A DNA stretch of 64,000 nucleotides from Pandoraea norimbergensis (GTDB lineage: Bacteria; Pseudomonadota; Gammaproteobacteria; Burkholderiales; Burkholderiaceae): positions 3,038,001 to 3,102,000 of the forward strand of contig NZ_CP013480.3 of assembly GCF_001465545.3 (NCBI RefSeq), written 5' to 3'. Positions 7,583 through 16,201 of this stretch are shown here, one piece after another; positions within the stretch are counted from its first letter, which is position 1; every line of letters begins with the position of its first letter. The notes beneath the pieces were generated by a model. It had not been told where the DNA came from, made no database searches, and worked only from the letters and a program-made list of their open reading frames with translations. The translations under genes were made by a program, and so were the position numbers.

Positions 7583-8694
7583 CCGGCCGTAATTGCCACG
7601 CCGCCGAGCCATGCGCCGGCGGCGTTGGCCATATTGAAGGCGGAATGATTGAGCGCCGCCGCCAGCGTCTGTGCTTCACCGGCCACATCCATCAGCCGGA
7701 TCTGCAAAGCAGGCCCGATGATGATGATCGTGCCGATGGCGAGCACATTGATACCAGCAAGCCACGGACTGGCGGCGGTAAATGTGAACGCACCAAGCAG
7801 CAGCGCCGACCAGATCAACGTGCCGCCGATGGCACGCATCAGCGAGGTGGCCCCGACAAGCCGCGGCCCGATGATCGTGCCGCCGACCATACCGACACCG
7901 AACAACGCGAGATAGAACGGCACCCACGCTTCGGGCACGCCCGCCACTTGCATGAGCGTCGGTTTGATGTAGCTGAACACGGCAAACATGCCGCCAAAAC
8001 CAATCGCCCCGATGCCCAGTGTGAGCCAGACCTGCGAGCTGCGCAGCGCCGCCAGTTCACGCAACGGGCTGGCGCCATGCGGCGCCGGCACATTCGGCAC
8101 CCAGCGCCAAACCAGTACCGCCGTGAGCGTACCGATGGCACCCACGAGGACGAAGGCCGCACGCCAGCCCAGCCATTGGCCGAGCCCAGCGGCGAGTGGC
8201 ACACCGAACAGTGTCGCCAGTGTCAGACCGAGCATGACCTGACCGACGGCATGCACCCGCCGGTGCGGCGGCACGAGGGATGCACCGACCAGCGCCGCCA
8301 CACCGAAATAGGTGCCGTGCGGCAGACCGCTCAGAAAGCGCAGACCGATGAGCGAGAGATAGCCCGGGGCGAGCGCACTGGCAAAATTGCCGATCGCAAA
8401 CATCGCCATCAGCGCGATCAGGAAGAGGCGCCGGGGCAAACGCACGCCGAGCACGGCAAGCAACGGTGCGCCGATCACCACGCCCAGCGCGTAAGTGCTG
8501 ATGGCATGACCGGCTTGCGGAATCGTGATGTTCAGACCACGGGCGACATCGGGCAGCAGGCCCATGATGACAAACTCGCCCGTCCCGATCGCGAACCCGC
8601 CCATCGCAAGTGCGACGAACGAGAGCCAGACGGGAATGGACGACGGGGGCAGCGCTTCGGCTGCATCGACGGGAAGGACTTGGGGGGAACTCAT
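7480..8694 (-). CDS. MFS transporter, AraJ/SotB-like DHA1 family
   Basis: The 404-residue protein has twelve hydrophobic segments and the DHA1 signature FAIGTGEFVIMGLLPDVARGL near the start, then RLPRRLFLIALMAMFAIGN and GLPHGTYFGVAALVG. This is the layout of arabinose/purine or drug exporters such as AraJ, SotB and NepI. The ATG at 8694 (MSSPQV) is preferred over an upstream in-frame codon because homologues begin close to the first membrane helix. It converges on the MATE gene with a 103-bp overlap, in which TGWVGALLSCAGMLMF is still normal MFS sequence. Confidence 0.87.
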   Translation of the reverse strand: MSSPQVLPVDAAEALPPSSIPVWLSFVALAMGGFAIGTGEFVIMGLLPDVARGLNITIPQAGHAISTYALGVVIGAPLLAVLGVRLPRRLFLIALMAMFAIGNFASALAPGYLSLIGLRFLSGLPHGTYFGVAALVGASLVPPHRRVHAVGQVMLGLTLATLFGVPLAAGLGQWLGWRAAFVLVGAIGTLTAVLVWRWVPNVPAPHGASPLRELAALRSSQVWLTLGIGAIGFGGMFAVFSYIKPTLMQVAGVPEAWVPFYLALFGVGMVGGTIIGPRLVGATSLMRAIGGTLIWSALLLGAFTFTAASPWLAGINVLAIGTIIIIGPALQIRLMDVAGEAQTLAAALNHSAFNMANAAGAWLGGVAITAGYGWTSTGWVGALLSCAGMLMFFWARHDARRKAR

Positions 8695-8877
8695 AGGGTG
8701 CGATTTTACGGCAATCCGCATCATCTTGCCGGACGTGCGCTGCAATGCAGCAACCCCGAAACTTCATGAATCCGGGCAACGGCAGGCTTACCGCCGCGAT
8801 TTGCCTTGCAACGCAAAATGACGCCACGACCACCACGACGGTGACACGCCAACCCGCGCACGCAACTTCAACGCCCC

Positions 8878-8903
8878 AAAAAAAGACCGGCCTCTAGGGC
8901 CGG
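8878..8903 (-). terminator. Rho-independent terminator of the small stress-gene cluster
   Basis: Read on the minus strand, CCGGCC (8903-8898), a 5-nt loop and GGCCGG (8892-8887) form a 6-bp GC stem, followed by TCTTTTTTT down to 8878. It lies about 145 bp beyond the DUF3309 stop. The rest of the gap 8695-9048 shows nothing else convincing. Confidence 0.8.
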
Positions 8904-9048
8904 AAAAGTGCGATTGCTCATCGGCTGCGGGGGCCGGACCAATCGCATTGGGGGGCGGTATTCGACCTGTACGCGCCCCATCACGCGAGCCCATGCATTG
9001 GCGGGCTTACGCGACAGGGTTCGGTCGATCCGTCAGACGGGCTGGCCG

Positions 9049-9204
9049 TCAGATGTGTCCCATCAGGACGAGTATCAGCACGATGAGAACGATGAGACCG
9101 ATACCGCCGGACGGGTAGTACCCCCATCCACGGCTATGCGGCCAGGCCGGCACCGCACCGATCAACATCAGAATCAGAACAATCAACAAGATGGTGCCAA
9201 GCAT
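9049..9204 (-). CDS. DUF3309 family small membrane protein
   Basis: The 51-residue protein has two hydrophobic helices (TILLIVLILMLIGAVPAW and GGIGLIVLIVLILVLMG) separated by the loop WPHSRGWGYYPSG. This is the characteristic DUF3309 architecture of tiny inner-membrane proteins found beside stress genes in Proteobacteria. The ATG at 9204 is followed by an uninterrupted frame to a TGA at 9049-9051. It overlaps the end of the upstream Pro-rich gene by 22 bp. The function is unknown. Confidence 0.85.
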   Translation of the reverse strand: MLGTILLIVLILMLIGAVPAWPHSRGWGYYPSGGIGLIVLIVLILVLMGHI

Positions 9205-9473
9205 GACTTTTCTCCCTTGCCGGTCTGGCGTTGGTCGACGAAGCCCCCTTCACTGATGCTGGCGACGTATTTGCCGGGCGGCCGCAGCGGCGGCTCTTCC
9301 ACAGGCGGATCAAGCGGTCGGTCAGGCGGGGGCATCGGCGTCGGCTCGTCCTTGTCCGGAGGAGACTGCGGCGGCGGTGTCCCGGGCGGTTTGCGCGGAT
9401 CAAAAGGTTCGGGCAAATGCGCGTACAGACGAGGGGCCTGCGTCAGCCGGCGTGTTGTGGATGTGCGCGGCAT
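9183..9473 (-). CDS. Small proline-rich protein
   Basis: The 96-residue protein starts at the ATG at 9473, behind GGAGG with 8-9 bp spacing. Its middle is almost entirely Pro with charged residues (PPGTPPPQSPPDKDEPTPMPPPDRP). There is no signal peptide or membrane segment. It lies between a PRC-barrel gene and a DUF3309 gene in the same direction, so it is probably part of the same stress cluster. The good ribosome-binding site makes it likely real; the function is unknown. Confidence 0.6.
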   Translation of the reverse strand: MPRTSTTRRLTQAPRLYAHLPEPFDPRKPPGTPPPQSPPDKDEPTPMPPPDRPLDPPVEEPPLRPPGKYVASISEGGFVDQRQTGKGEKSCLAPSC

Positions 9474-9492
9474 GAGCAAGTGACCTCCGGGC

Positions 9493-9924
9493 TCAATGCC
9501 AGTAAGGGTCGACGGTGTAATACGTGTGGACCTGTTCGGCCCAATGCAGATCGCCCATGGTCGGCCAGTGGTCCTTGTCGAATCCGGGGGCCTTCTTGAG
9601 CACTTCCTTATCGACGTTGAGGATGAAACGCTTGTTTTCCACGTCGAGTTGCAGGGCATGCCACGGAATGGCGAACAGCTTGTCGCCCATGCCGAGGAAG
9701 CCGCCGAACGACAACACGGCGTAAGCCACGGTGCCGCGCTGCACGTCGAGCATGATGTGCTTGACCTTGCCGAGGCTATCGCCTGCGGGGTTCACGACGT
9801 CTTCCGCGTCGAGTGTGTCGGCGGCCATCACCGACGGGCCCGGACCATCGGGCAGTTGGGTCGTCGAGCCTACGATGCGCGCGCCTGAATGGGGCGCAGG
9901 GCCCCGGCCGGTTTGCATAGTCAT
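9493..9924 (-). CDS. PRC-barrel domain protein
   Basis: The 143-residue protein carries one PRC-barrel (about residues 25-105): VMAADTLDAEDVVNPAGDSLGKVKHIMLDVQRGTVAYAVLSFGGFLGMGDKLFAIPWHAL. The ATG at 9924 is chosen because AAGGAG lies just upstream. PRC-barrels bind RNA or membrane partners, and stand-alone versions such as this are common in stress-gene clusters of Burkholderiales. It is likely cytoplasmic. A strong hairpin separates it from the BON gene upstream. Confidence 0.88.
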   Translation of the reverse strand: MTMQTGRGPAPHSGARIVGSTTQLPDGPGPSVMAADTLDAEDVVNPAGDSLGKVKHIMLDVQRGTVAYAVLSFGGFLGMGDKLFAIPWHALQLDVENKRFILNVDKEVLKKAPGFDKDHWPTMGDLHWAEQVHTYYTVDPYWH

Positions 9925-9950
9925 GATGTATCTCCTTGTCTTCCTGTGGG

Positions 9951-9981
9951 TTCGCAACGGGCCGGAGGGCCGCGTTGCGAA
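9951..9981. other. Strong intergenic hairpin between BON and PRC-barrel genes
   Basis: TTCGCAACG (9951-9959) pairs perfectly with CGTTGCGAA (9973-9981). Inside it GGCC (9960-9963) pairs with GGCC (9968-9971), leaving a one-base bulge and a 4-nt loop. No T-run follows on either strand, so it may be a processing or stability element or a protein site rather than a terminator. Confidence 0.6.
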
Positions 9982-10037
9982 ACGTCTGTCACGGATGTCA
10001 CGGATTTACTGCGAATTGACTGCGGGGGAATGGCGGG

Positions 10038-10400
10038 TTACTGCGCCATCACCTTGATGTCGTCCTTCACGTCCACCACGCCATCGACACCCTTGACGGT
10101 ATCCACGACGAGCGTCTTCTGGGCCGATTGCGGCACCGACCCCGTGAGGTGAACCACACCGTGACGGGTGGTCACGTGCACCTTCGTCGAAGGCACGTCC
10201 TTCTTGGCGAGCAACTCGGCCTTGACCTTGGCGGTCAGCGCCGAGTCATCGATCTTGCGGCCCGTGTCGCTCATGGCACCGCTGGCGCTGGCATTGTCGG
10301 CAATCTTGATGATCCCGCCTTGATCCAGCGCGTGTGCTGCGATACCGGTGGTGGCAAGTGCGCCCGCAATGATGAGCTTGAACAGATTGGCTTGTTTCAT
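10038..10400 (-). CDS. BON-domain periplasmic protein (OsmY-like)
   Basis: The 120-residue protein begins with a signal peptide (MKQANLFKLIIAGALATTGIAAHA). One BON domain follows at about residues 48-118: KIDDSALTAKVKAELLAKKDVPSTKVHVTTRHGVVHLTGSVPQSAQK, ending VDVKDDIKV. GGGAGG lies 7 bp before the ATG at 10400, which fixes the start. BON proteins of this type are periplasmic, phospholipid- or stress-associated and often osmotically induced. It lies upstream of the PRC-barrel gene on the same strand. Confidence 0.88.
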   Translation of the reverse strand: MKQANLFKLIIAGALATTGIAAHALDQGGIIKIADNASASGAMSDTGRKIDDSALTAKVKAELLAKKDVPSTKVHVTTRHGVVHLTGSVPQSAQKTLVVDTVKGVDGVVDVKDDIKVMAQ

Positions 10401-10458
10401 TTGTTGACCTCCCAAAAGAGTCTCTTGTGATTCCCCTCGCCCGGGGGACATGCCTTGG

Positions 10459-10491
10459 TGTTGCTTAAGTGTTGCTTAAGTGCTGCTTCAG
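10459..10491. repeat. 11-bp tandem repeat, three copies, upstream of BON gene
   Basis: TGTTGCTTAAG is at 10459-10469 and again at 10470-10480, followed by the degenerate copy TGCTGCTTCAG at 10481-10491. The array lies 59-91 bp upstream of the BON start, within promoter range, with a period close to one helical turn. Confidence 0.8.
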
Positions 10492-10555
10492 ACCTGACGC
10501 ACCGCCGCGTGCATTGAGCGCGACGCTACGTCTGGAATTCGTTGATCTATCGATC

Positions 10556-10996
10556 TCAAATCTTGTGGCCTTCCTGACTTTCGCCCGGACGGCTCATCGT
10601 CTTGCCGCGCCGCTCATGCAACCGGTTGTCGACACCGGTCACGCCCGCCACCTTCGCGACGACAGTCTGGGCGACGTGCTGCATCCAGCGCTCGGGCACG
10701 TAGCCCGTGAGGATCACCAACCCCGAGGTCACGGTCACATCGGCGTTCGTCACGTCGAGATCCCGCGCTTCGGTCAGCGCCCGGCGCACCGCATCACGCA
10801 ACGCCGTGTCGTCCGTCGACGGGCCTCGCGAGCGGGCATGTACTGTGCGACCCGCCGTCTCTTGCGGCTCGCCCGGCACGTTGTGCACACCCGCTCGCGG
10901 ATGGGTGTCCGCGTCTTTGCGCGGCTCGTTTCCACCCCGGCTGCCCCGGCTCCCTGATGCCTGATCGGCGTCGCCTGCTGTCTTTTCCGTCGCCAC
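10556..10996 (-). CDS. BON-domain protein, cytoplasmic type
   Basis: The 146-residue product has no signal peptide. Its N-terminal half is polar and disordered (GSRGSRGGNEPRKDADTHPRAG). A BON domain occupies the C-terminal half: DDTALRDAVRRALTEARDLDVTNADVTVTSGLVILTGYVPERWMQHVAQTVVAKVAGVTGVDNRL. The GTG at 10996 is preferred because AAGGAG sits 8 bp before it; an in-frame GTG at 11050 has no good site. It belongs with the other stress proteins but has its own promoter region. Confidence 0.78.
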   Translation of the reverse strand: MATEKTAGDADQASGSRGSRGGNEPRKDADTHPRAGVHNVPGEPQETAGRTVHARSRGPSTDDTALRDAVRRALTEARDLDVTNADVTVTSGLVILTGYVPERWMQHVAQTVVAKVAGVTGVDNRLHERRGKTMSRPGESQEGHKI

Positions 10997-11340
10997 GATG
11001 GATAACTCCTTGAACGGCTGCCCGGCGACGGCTTTGGACTTGGCTTTCACCGCTGTCTGCTGTTGCGTCTGTCACCGGACTTGTTGAAACCGATTGTAGA
11101 TAGCCGGTTTCGCCGGACGAATCGGCGGAGTCTGAAAGACGTGTAGGCGAATGCTGGCAAAGCGGGACGCGGCGGGCGAATGCAGCCAGAATCGACAAAA
11201 AAGACGTGCAAATTCAGCAGGTTAAAAAACCAACTGAAAGTGACATGAGATGAAGAAAATTCTGAAGAAAATCGAGAGATCGCTGCCCGGCATCGGAGAA
11301 TTCCTACGAAACCGGGCAAACCACGGGGCGATGTGACGGG
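10997..11340. other. Intergenic region without a supported gene
   Basis: These 344 bp separate the BON gene from the diguanylate cyclase gene. The part 11190-11290 is AT-richer and could carry the BON promoter. No stable terminator hairpin or short gene is supported. Confidence 0.4.
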
Positions 11341-12873
11341 CTATTCGTCAGTCGGCGCGAGCGTGACGCGGTTGCGTCCGCTGGATTTGGCCTGATAGAG
11401 GGCGTCGTCGGCGGCCTTCACCAGTGCGTCGACCATCTCGCGTCCGCGCGGGCGGCGCGAGGCCACACCGACGCTGACACTCACACGGCCAAGATCACTG
11501 GCGGCATGTTCGAGATTGAGTTGCTCCACCCGCAGACGAATCGACTCCGCCACGCGCTGTGCGCCAGCTTCGTCCGTATCGGGCATCACGGCAATGAACT
11601 CCTCGCCGCCATATCGCCCCGCACTGTCCGACGGCCGTTGCAGCGCCGCCCCGATGGCCCCCGCCACGGCTGCCAGCGCCGCATCGCCGGCCTGATGGCC
11701 GTGCGTATCGTTGTAACGCTTGAACCAGTCGATATCGACAAACGCCACGGACATCGGCCGCCCGATGCGCCGCATGCGTCGCCACTCGCTGGCGAGTGTC
11801 TTGTCGAGAGACCGCCGGTTCGATAGCCCTGTCAACCCATCGGTACGCGCCAACAACCGCAGCTCGCGCTCGGCCCGCAGGCGACGCCGTAACTGGGCCG
11901 CCAGCAGAAACGACGTGCCGACAAACCCCGTAATCAGCACACCGAACAGGCCGCCGAACGCATAGACACGCTTGCGCCACGGGGCCAGCGCATCGTCGCT
12001 CGACGTCACGACAATCAAGGTGATCGGGGCATTGTCCAGAAACTGCTGCGTCATCAGACTCGGCCGCCCTTCGAAGCGGATCGAATAGATCTTTCGCTCG
12101 TCATGCTCCGGCGGCGGCATCGCTTCATAGCGCCCGGTCTGTGCCATGGTCTTGCCGATGACCGACGCGTCGTAAGGCTTGCGCATCAGGATGGCGCCGT
12201 CCTTGCCCAGCAACAGAATCACGCCCTGCCGCCCCACTTCGATGTGTTCGAACAACTGGCGGAAGTATTCGGTGTCGACCGCGAGCGACACAATGCCGCC
12301 AAACGAACCATCCGGCAGGGAGATGCGGCGGCTCAGCACCATCGTCGGTACGTTGTTGCGCAAGCGCGAGTGCATGAAGCCGCTCACATAAAGCCCGGCA
12401 TCGGGATGATCGCGATGCACGGTGAAGTAGTCCCGGTCGCCGAGATTCGTCGCACGCGGGATTTCACTGGCGGCATCGATCACCACGTCCCCATGCGTAT
12501 CGAGCACCACCAGCGAACCGATATGCCGAGACGCCCCCGCCCGCTCGAAAATCAGTTCCCGGCGTAGCGCAGGCGACAACGCGTCAATATCGGGGCGTGC
12601 CAACACCTGCACGACGGCGTCGAGCGAGGCTTCATAAAGCTGGAAGTTGAGCTCAAGATCACGCTCGAGCACCAGCGCGATGTTGCGCTGGTTGTCGGCC
12701 GCACGGGCGAGCACCAGCAGGCGCCCCTCGTAAAGCAAGGCCGCCGCCACCGCAGTCAGCAGCACGGAGATGGCGACCCCGCTCCAGACAATCAACGTCG
12801 GTGTGCGCGACACCCATCGCGCCAACTTGCGAACCGCGAGCACGGTGCGTGCCCATAAACGTTGCATCGGCAT
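11341..12873 (-). CDS. Membrane diguanylate cyclase (Cache sensor + GGDEF)
   Basis: The roughly 510-residue protein has a membrane helix at about 28-50, a periplasmic Cache-like sensor at about 55-295 (including GDRDYFTVHRDHPDAGLYVSG and SLPDGSFGGIVSLAVD), a second helix at about 305-328 and a GGDEF domain to the end. The active site reads GGEEF near residue 424. RPSD lies five residues before it, matching the RxxD inhibitory site, so product inhibition is expected. It should make c-di-GMP in response to a periplasmic ligand. The ATG at 12873 is given; a TTG at 12879 is better spaced from GAGG. It is the last gene of the mscS-DUF2252 operon, 9-16 bp after the previous stop. Confidence 0.88.
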   Translation of the reverse strand: MPMQRLWARTVLAVRKLARWVSRTPTLIVWSGVAISVLLTAVAAALLYEGRLLVLARAADNQRNIALVLERDLELNFQLYEASLDAVVQVLARPDIDALSPALRRELIFERAGASRHIGSLVVLDTHGDVVIDAASEIPRATNLGDRDYFTVHRDHPDAGLYVSGFMHSRLRNNVPTMVLSRRISLPDGSFGGIVSLAVDTEYFRQLFEHIEVGRQGVILLLGKDGAILMRKPYDASVIGKTMAQTGRYEAMPPPEHDERKIYSIRFEGRPSLMTQQFLDNAPITLIVVTSSDDALAPWRKRVYAFGGLFGVLITGFVGTSFLLAAQLRRRLRAERELRLLARTDGLTGLSNRRSLDKTLASEWRRMRRIGRPMSVAFVDIDWFKRYNDTHGHQAGDAALAAVAGAIGAALQRPSDSAGRYGGEEFIAVMPDTDEAGAQRVAESIRLRVEQLNLEHAASDLGRVSVSVGVASRRPRGREMVDALVKAADDALYQAKSSGRNRVTLAPTDE

Positions 12874-12888
12874 GCTCAAACAGCGTCC

Positions 12889-14427
12889 TCAAGCGGCAAA
12901 ATCGGCAGCCATATCGGCGTCGGTTCGTGCTTCGAGCCGCCCGTCGCGGCAAGCCTTACGGAACACCTCGTAATCGCGCTCGACCTGATCGGCGTAGTCG
13001 GTGGCGTAATGGATCAACGCTTCGCCCAAGCGAATCCCCTTGCCCACGTAACCCAGTTGCTCTGCCGCACAGCCCCCGGCCTTCGCATGCGCACGGGCGA
13101 GCACCCAGCCGCACAGGCCCGCGTATTCACGGAAGCCTTCGGCGCGGAACAATTCGAACTGCGCGGAAATCTTCATATCCCGCAACTGCCGGCCGTAGAT
13201 ACACCGCCCGAACGGCCCGCTGCCCCAGCCGAGAAAGGCGTCCGAGGCCGCCTGCATCAGGCGCTGGCCCTCGACCACACGGCGGCCGTCGTGCTTGGGT
13301 GTCACGTTCTTGAAGAACCGTGACACCACCGACTTCGAGGCTTCCTTGAACTGGAGGAATAGCGGCTGCTCGTGCGCGTCCATCATCAGCAGCACCAGAC
13401 AGCGCGTGCCGACACTGCCCACGCCCACCACCTTGAACGCCAGATCCTGCTGCGTGTAGTTGGCGAGCATGCGCGCGCGGTCGGGCGGAAGCGAACTCAC
13501 GTAACTCTTATAGACGGGGTCGAACAGCGTGCGCCAGTCGCCCGTGCCGAGCCAGTCGTCTTCTGGGCCGAACAACGTGGTCGCGCCGTGCACGTGGAAG
13601 ACCGTCGGCGGCGTGTCGCGAATCTGCCAGTGGTCGCCGACCTGCTGGGCAAACTTGGGCAGCACGTTCTCGTGGGTGCGTCCGGTCGCACGGGCAATGC
13701 CCCGTTTGACGCCTTCGCGCACCCGGTCGGTCTCGGCCAGACTCAACATGCGCTCGAACGTGATCTGTTCGTGCCAGAGCGCGATGGTCGACATCCGCGC
13801 GTATTCGTCCAGACGACGGGCATAGCTATCGACGGCGGTACGCACCATCTCGACGCCCAGCGTGTCCCCAAACCCGAATTGCCGTGCGGCCAGCACCAGA
13901 CTGACCACGAGTCGCTTGAGATCCCACTCCCACGGGCCCGGTGCCGTTTCGTCAAAATCGTTCAGGTCGAAGATCAACGCGCGCTCCGGCGTGGCAAACC
14001 CACCGAAGTTGGCCAGATGGCAGTCGCCGCAGATCTGCATCGTGAGCCCCGAGTTCGGGGTACCGGCGAGATCGTGCGCCTGCACGATGGCGCTGCCACG
14101 GTAGAACGCGAATGGCGACGCAAGCATGCGGCCATAGCGCAACGGCACCAGCGAGGCCACGCGCCCTTCACTGCTGATGCGCAGCAACTCGACGACATCG
14201 CGGTCGGTATTGCCGAGATGCGACTGGCTGCTGCGCGGCGTCTTTTCGCGCAGCTTGCGACCGGCGGCAACACGCGTCTCGAACGGAATCACCGGCGTCA
14301 CGGGTGTCACGGGCGCGGTCGAGGCCGTCTCGGACGCCGCGGCCGCAGGGGCATTAGCGCTGACAGACGCTGCCGGGCGGGCTGCCGACGAAGTTGAGGA
14401 AGACGAGGGGCTGGATTTAGCGGCCAT
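12889..14427 (-). CDS. DUF2252 family protein
   Basis: The 512-residue protein follows the DUF2252 pattern: RVAAGRKLREKTPRSSQSHLG, LLRISSEGRVASLVPLRYGRMLASPFAFYRGSA, MQICGDCHLANFGGFATPERALIFDLNDFDETAPGPWEWDLKRL and LFLQFKEASKSVV. These are remote kinase-like motifs (GDCHLANFG, DLNDFDE), but the activity of the family is not established. The first 60 residues are Ser/Ala-rich. The ATG at 14427 has AAGGAG just upstream. It overlaps the end of the MscS gene by 11 bp, so it is likely co-translated with it. Confidence 0.88.
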   Translation of the reverse strand: MAAKSSPSSSSTSSAARPAASVSANAPAAAASETASTAPVTPVTPVIPFETRVAAGRKLREKTPRSSQSHLGNTDRDVVELLRISSEGRVASLVPLRYGRMLASPFAFYRGSAIVQAHDLAGTPNSGLTMQICGDCHLANFGGFATPERALIFDLNDFDETAPGPWEWDLKRLVVSLVLAARQFGFGDTLGVEMVRTAVDSYARRLDEYARMSTIALWHEQITFERMLSLAETDRVREGVKRGIARATGRTHENVLPKFAQQVGDHWQIRDTPPTVFHVHGATTLFGPEDDWLGTGDWRTLFDPVYKSYVSSLPPDRARMLANYTQQDLAFKVVGVGSVGTRCLVLLMMDAHEQPLFLQFKEASKSVVSRFFKNVTPKHDGRRVVEGQRLMQAASDAFLGWGSGPFGRCIYGRQLRDMKISAQFELFRAEGFREYAGLCGWVLARAHAKAGGCAAEQLGYVGKGIRLGEALIHYATDYADQVERDYEVFRKACRDGRLEARTDADMAADFAA

Positions 14428-16201
14428 GAGCTTCTCCTTGTTCTTGTGGTGCGGGCGGTGCCGCGCGCGCTGGTGCGGCGCTCGGGGCCGGCGCCGGCGC
14501 GGGGTGCCAATGTTCCGGGCGAATGACGAGCGGCGACTCGGGCTGCTCTTCGAAGTGCGGCGACATGATCTGCACGCCGTACCGATTGAATACGTCCTGA
14601 ATGTTCTCGTGCAACGCAGAAACGGCGGCGAAACGTGTCGACGGGTCACGCAGCGTCGCAAAGACCTCGTACTCGGCGTAGAAGTCGGAGAGCGCGCGCT
14701 GCAACACATACGGCTCGGGATGCGCAGCGACTTGCGGCGTCTCGCGGGCGGCCTCTAGCAACATGGCGTGAACTTGCCGCCACGGCGCGTCGTAGCCGAT
14801 GGTGAGTGTGGTGCTGATGGCCACGCCCTGCTGGCGCCCTTGTGCGGAGTAGTTGCGCACGGTGGACGCGACGACCACCGCGTTGGGAATGGTCAGCTCT
14901 TCGCGCGCCTGATTGAGAATCTTGACGGACAACGCATCCACACCCAGCACGACCCCGGTGGCGTCGCCGATCGACACCAGATCGCCCTTCTTGAGCGCCC
15001 GGCTGTAGATCACCACCATGCCGCTCATCAACTGGTTGACGATGCCGCTCGATCCGATCGTGACCATCAGGCCCAGCAACACCGACAGTCCTTTGAACAC
15101 ATCGCTCTGCGCGCCCGGCATGTACGGATAGGCAAACGTGATCGCCAGCACCCACACGCCGACCGAGACCACGCGCCGGGTCGCCCCGGCCGTCTCGGGA
15201 TGCATGCCGGGAATGGTCAGGCGGCCGGTCTGCACGGCGTCGAAGATGTTGTTGATCAGGCTTTGCAGCGCACGCGTGAGCAGGAAGATCACGATGACGG
15301 TCATGACGCCCGGGATCGCGCTGGCCACGCCCAGCCCGAAACGGTCGACGAGCGACCACAAGAAGTCGGACAGCCGGCCGGCCAGCGGCTGACTGGCCGG
15401 AAATTGCAGCAGGACGAAGATCAGATAGAGATAGGCAAAGGCGAGCGCCAGACACACGGCGCCGATCTGCACGATCTGGTGCACCAGGTGCACGGCCGAG
15501 CCGGTCCAGTCGAAGGTACGGGCGGTGCGCTGCAAGACGCGCTTCTCGAGCATCTCCTGCAACTTCTTCTCCAACCGGGCACGCATGCGCCCGACGCCCA
15601 GCACCAGCAGGGCCAGCACGCCGGTCGCCAGCGCGCTGAGCGCCACGCCGCGCAGAATGGTCGGCCAATGGAGTTGCTCACGACGCGCGGCAAAAGCCAC
15701 TTGCAGCCGGGCGCGCACGTCGGCGGCGGCCGCGTCGAGCGAGCGGGCGTCGCCCGGCGCCAGATCGTCGGGCGTGAGAGCAAAGAGAATGCGGTCCTGC
15801 AAGCGGAAGGCAATGCCGGATACGCCGCCGAGCGAGCCGCGCAACAGGTCGACCGGTGCGTCGAATGCGCCGGGCGGCAGGCTTTCCAACACGGCTTGCG
15901 CGCGGGCAGCCCGCACGGCAGGCGTCGCCCCGGCCACCGTGCCATGGAAGGTCACGATGGGCCGGTCCATGAAGCGCAGCGCCACGCCGTCCGGCGTGGT
16001 GACCGCCGACGTGTCCGGACTGGGCGCCACATCGCCTTGTGTGTCTGTGGCCCCTGCCGCGTCGACCGGCGACGCGCCCGACTGGCTGGCCGCACTGACC
16101 GAGGCACCCGCCTCGGGCCCTGCTGCGGCCACCGGCATTGCCGTCGCGACCGTTATTCCACACACCCACAGCACTTGCAACAGCCCCATGCGAATGCGCA
16201 T
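14417..16201 (-). CDS. MscS-family mechanosensitive ion channel
   Basis: The 594-residue protein has a signal peptide (LLQVLWVCGITVATAMPVAAAG), a periplasmic part, then several membrane helices. The MscS pore and beta domain are recognisable: FKGLSVLLGLMVTIGSSGIVNQLMSGMVVIYSRALKKGDLVSIGDATGVVLGVDALSVKI. It should gate ion release on membrane tension during osmotic downshock. The ATG at 16201 is preferred because it begins the signal peptide and has GGAG 7 bp upstream; longer in-frame extensions are not signal-like. The C-terminal tail is Ala/Pro-rich. It is first in an operon with DUF2252 and a diguanylate cyclase. Confidence 0.88.
   Translation of the reverse strand: MRIRMGLLQVLWVCGITVATAMPVAAAGPEAGASVSAASQSGASPVDAAGATDTQGDVAPSPDTSAVTTPDGVALRFMDRPIVTFHGTVAGATPAVRAARAQAVLESLPPGAFDAPVDLLRGSLGGVSGIAFRLQDRILFALTPDDLAPGDARSLDAAAADVRARLQVAFAARREQLHWPTILRGVALSALATGVLALLVLGVGRMRARLEKKLQEMLEKRVLQRTARTFDWTGSAVHLVHQIVQIGAVCLALAFAYLYLIFVLLQFPASQPLAGRLSDFLWSLVDRFGLGVASAIPGVMTVIVIFLLTRALQSLINNIFDAVQTGRLTIPGMHPETAGATRRVVSVGVWVLAITFAYPYMPGAQSDVFKGLSVLLGLMVTIGSSGIVNQLMSGMVVIYSRALKKGDLVSIGDATGVVLGVDALSVKILNQAREELTIPNAVVVASTVRNYSAQGRQQGVAISTTLTIGYDAPWRQVHAMLLEAARETPQVAAHPEPYVLQRALSDFYAEYEVFATLRDPSTRFAAVSALHENIQDVFNRYGVQIMSPHFEEQPESPLVIRPEHWHPAPAPAPSAAPARAAPPAPQEQGEAHGR

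Noticed and set aside
6056..7612. 518-residue minus-strand frame across the MATE gene
   Set aside because: Arg/His-rich translation typical of antisense frames in GC-rich DNA; the MATE frame has clear homology features.
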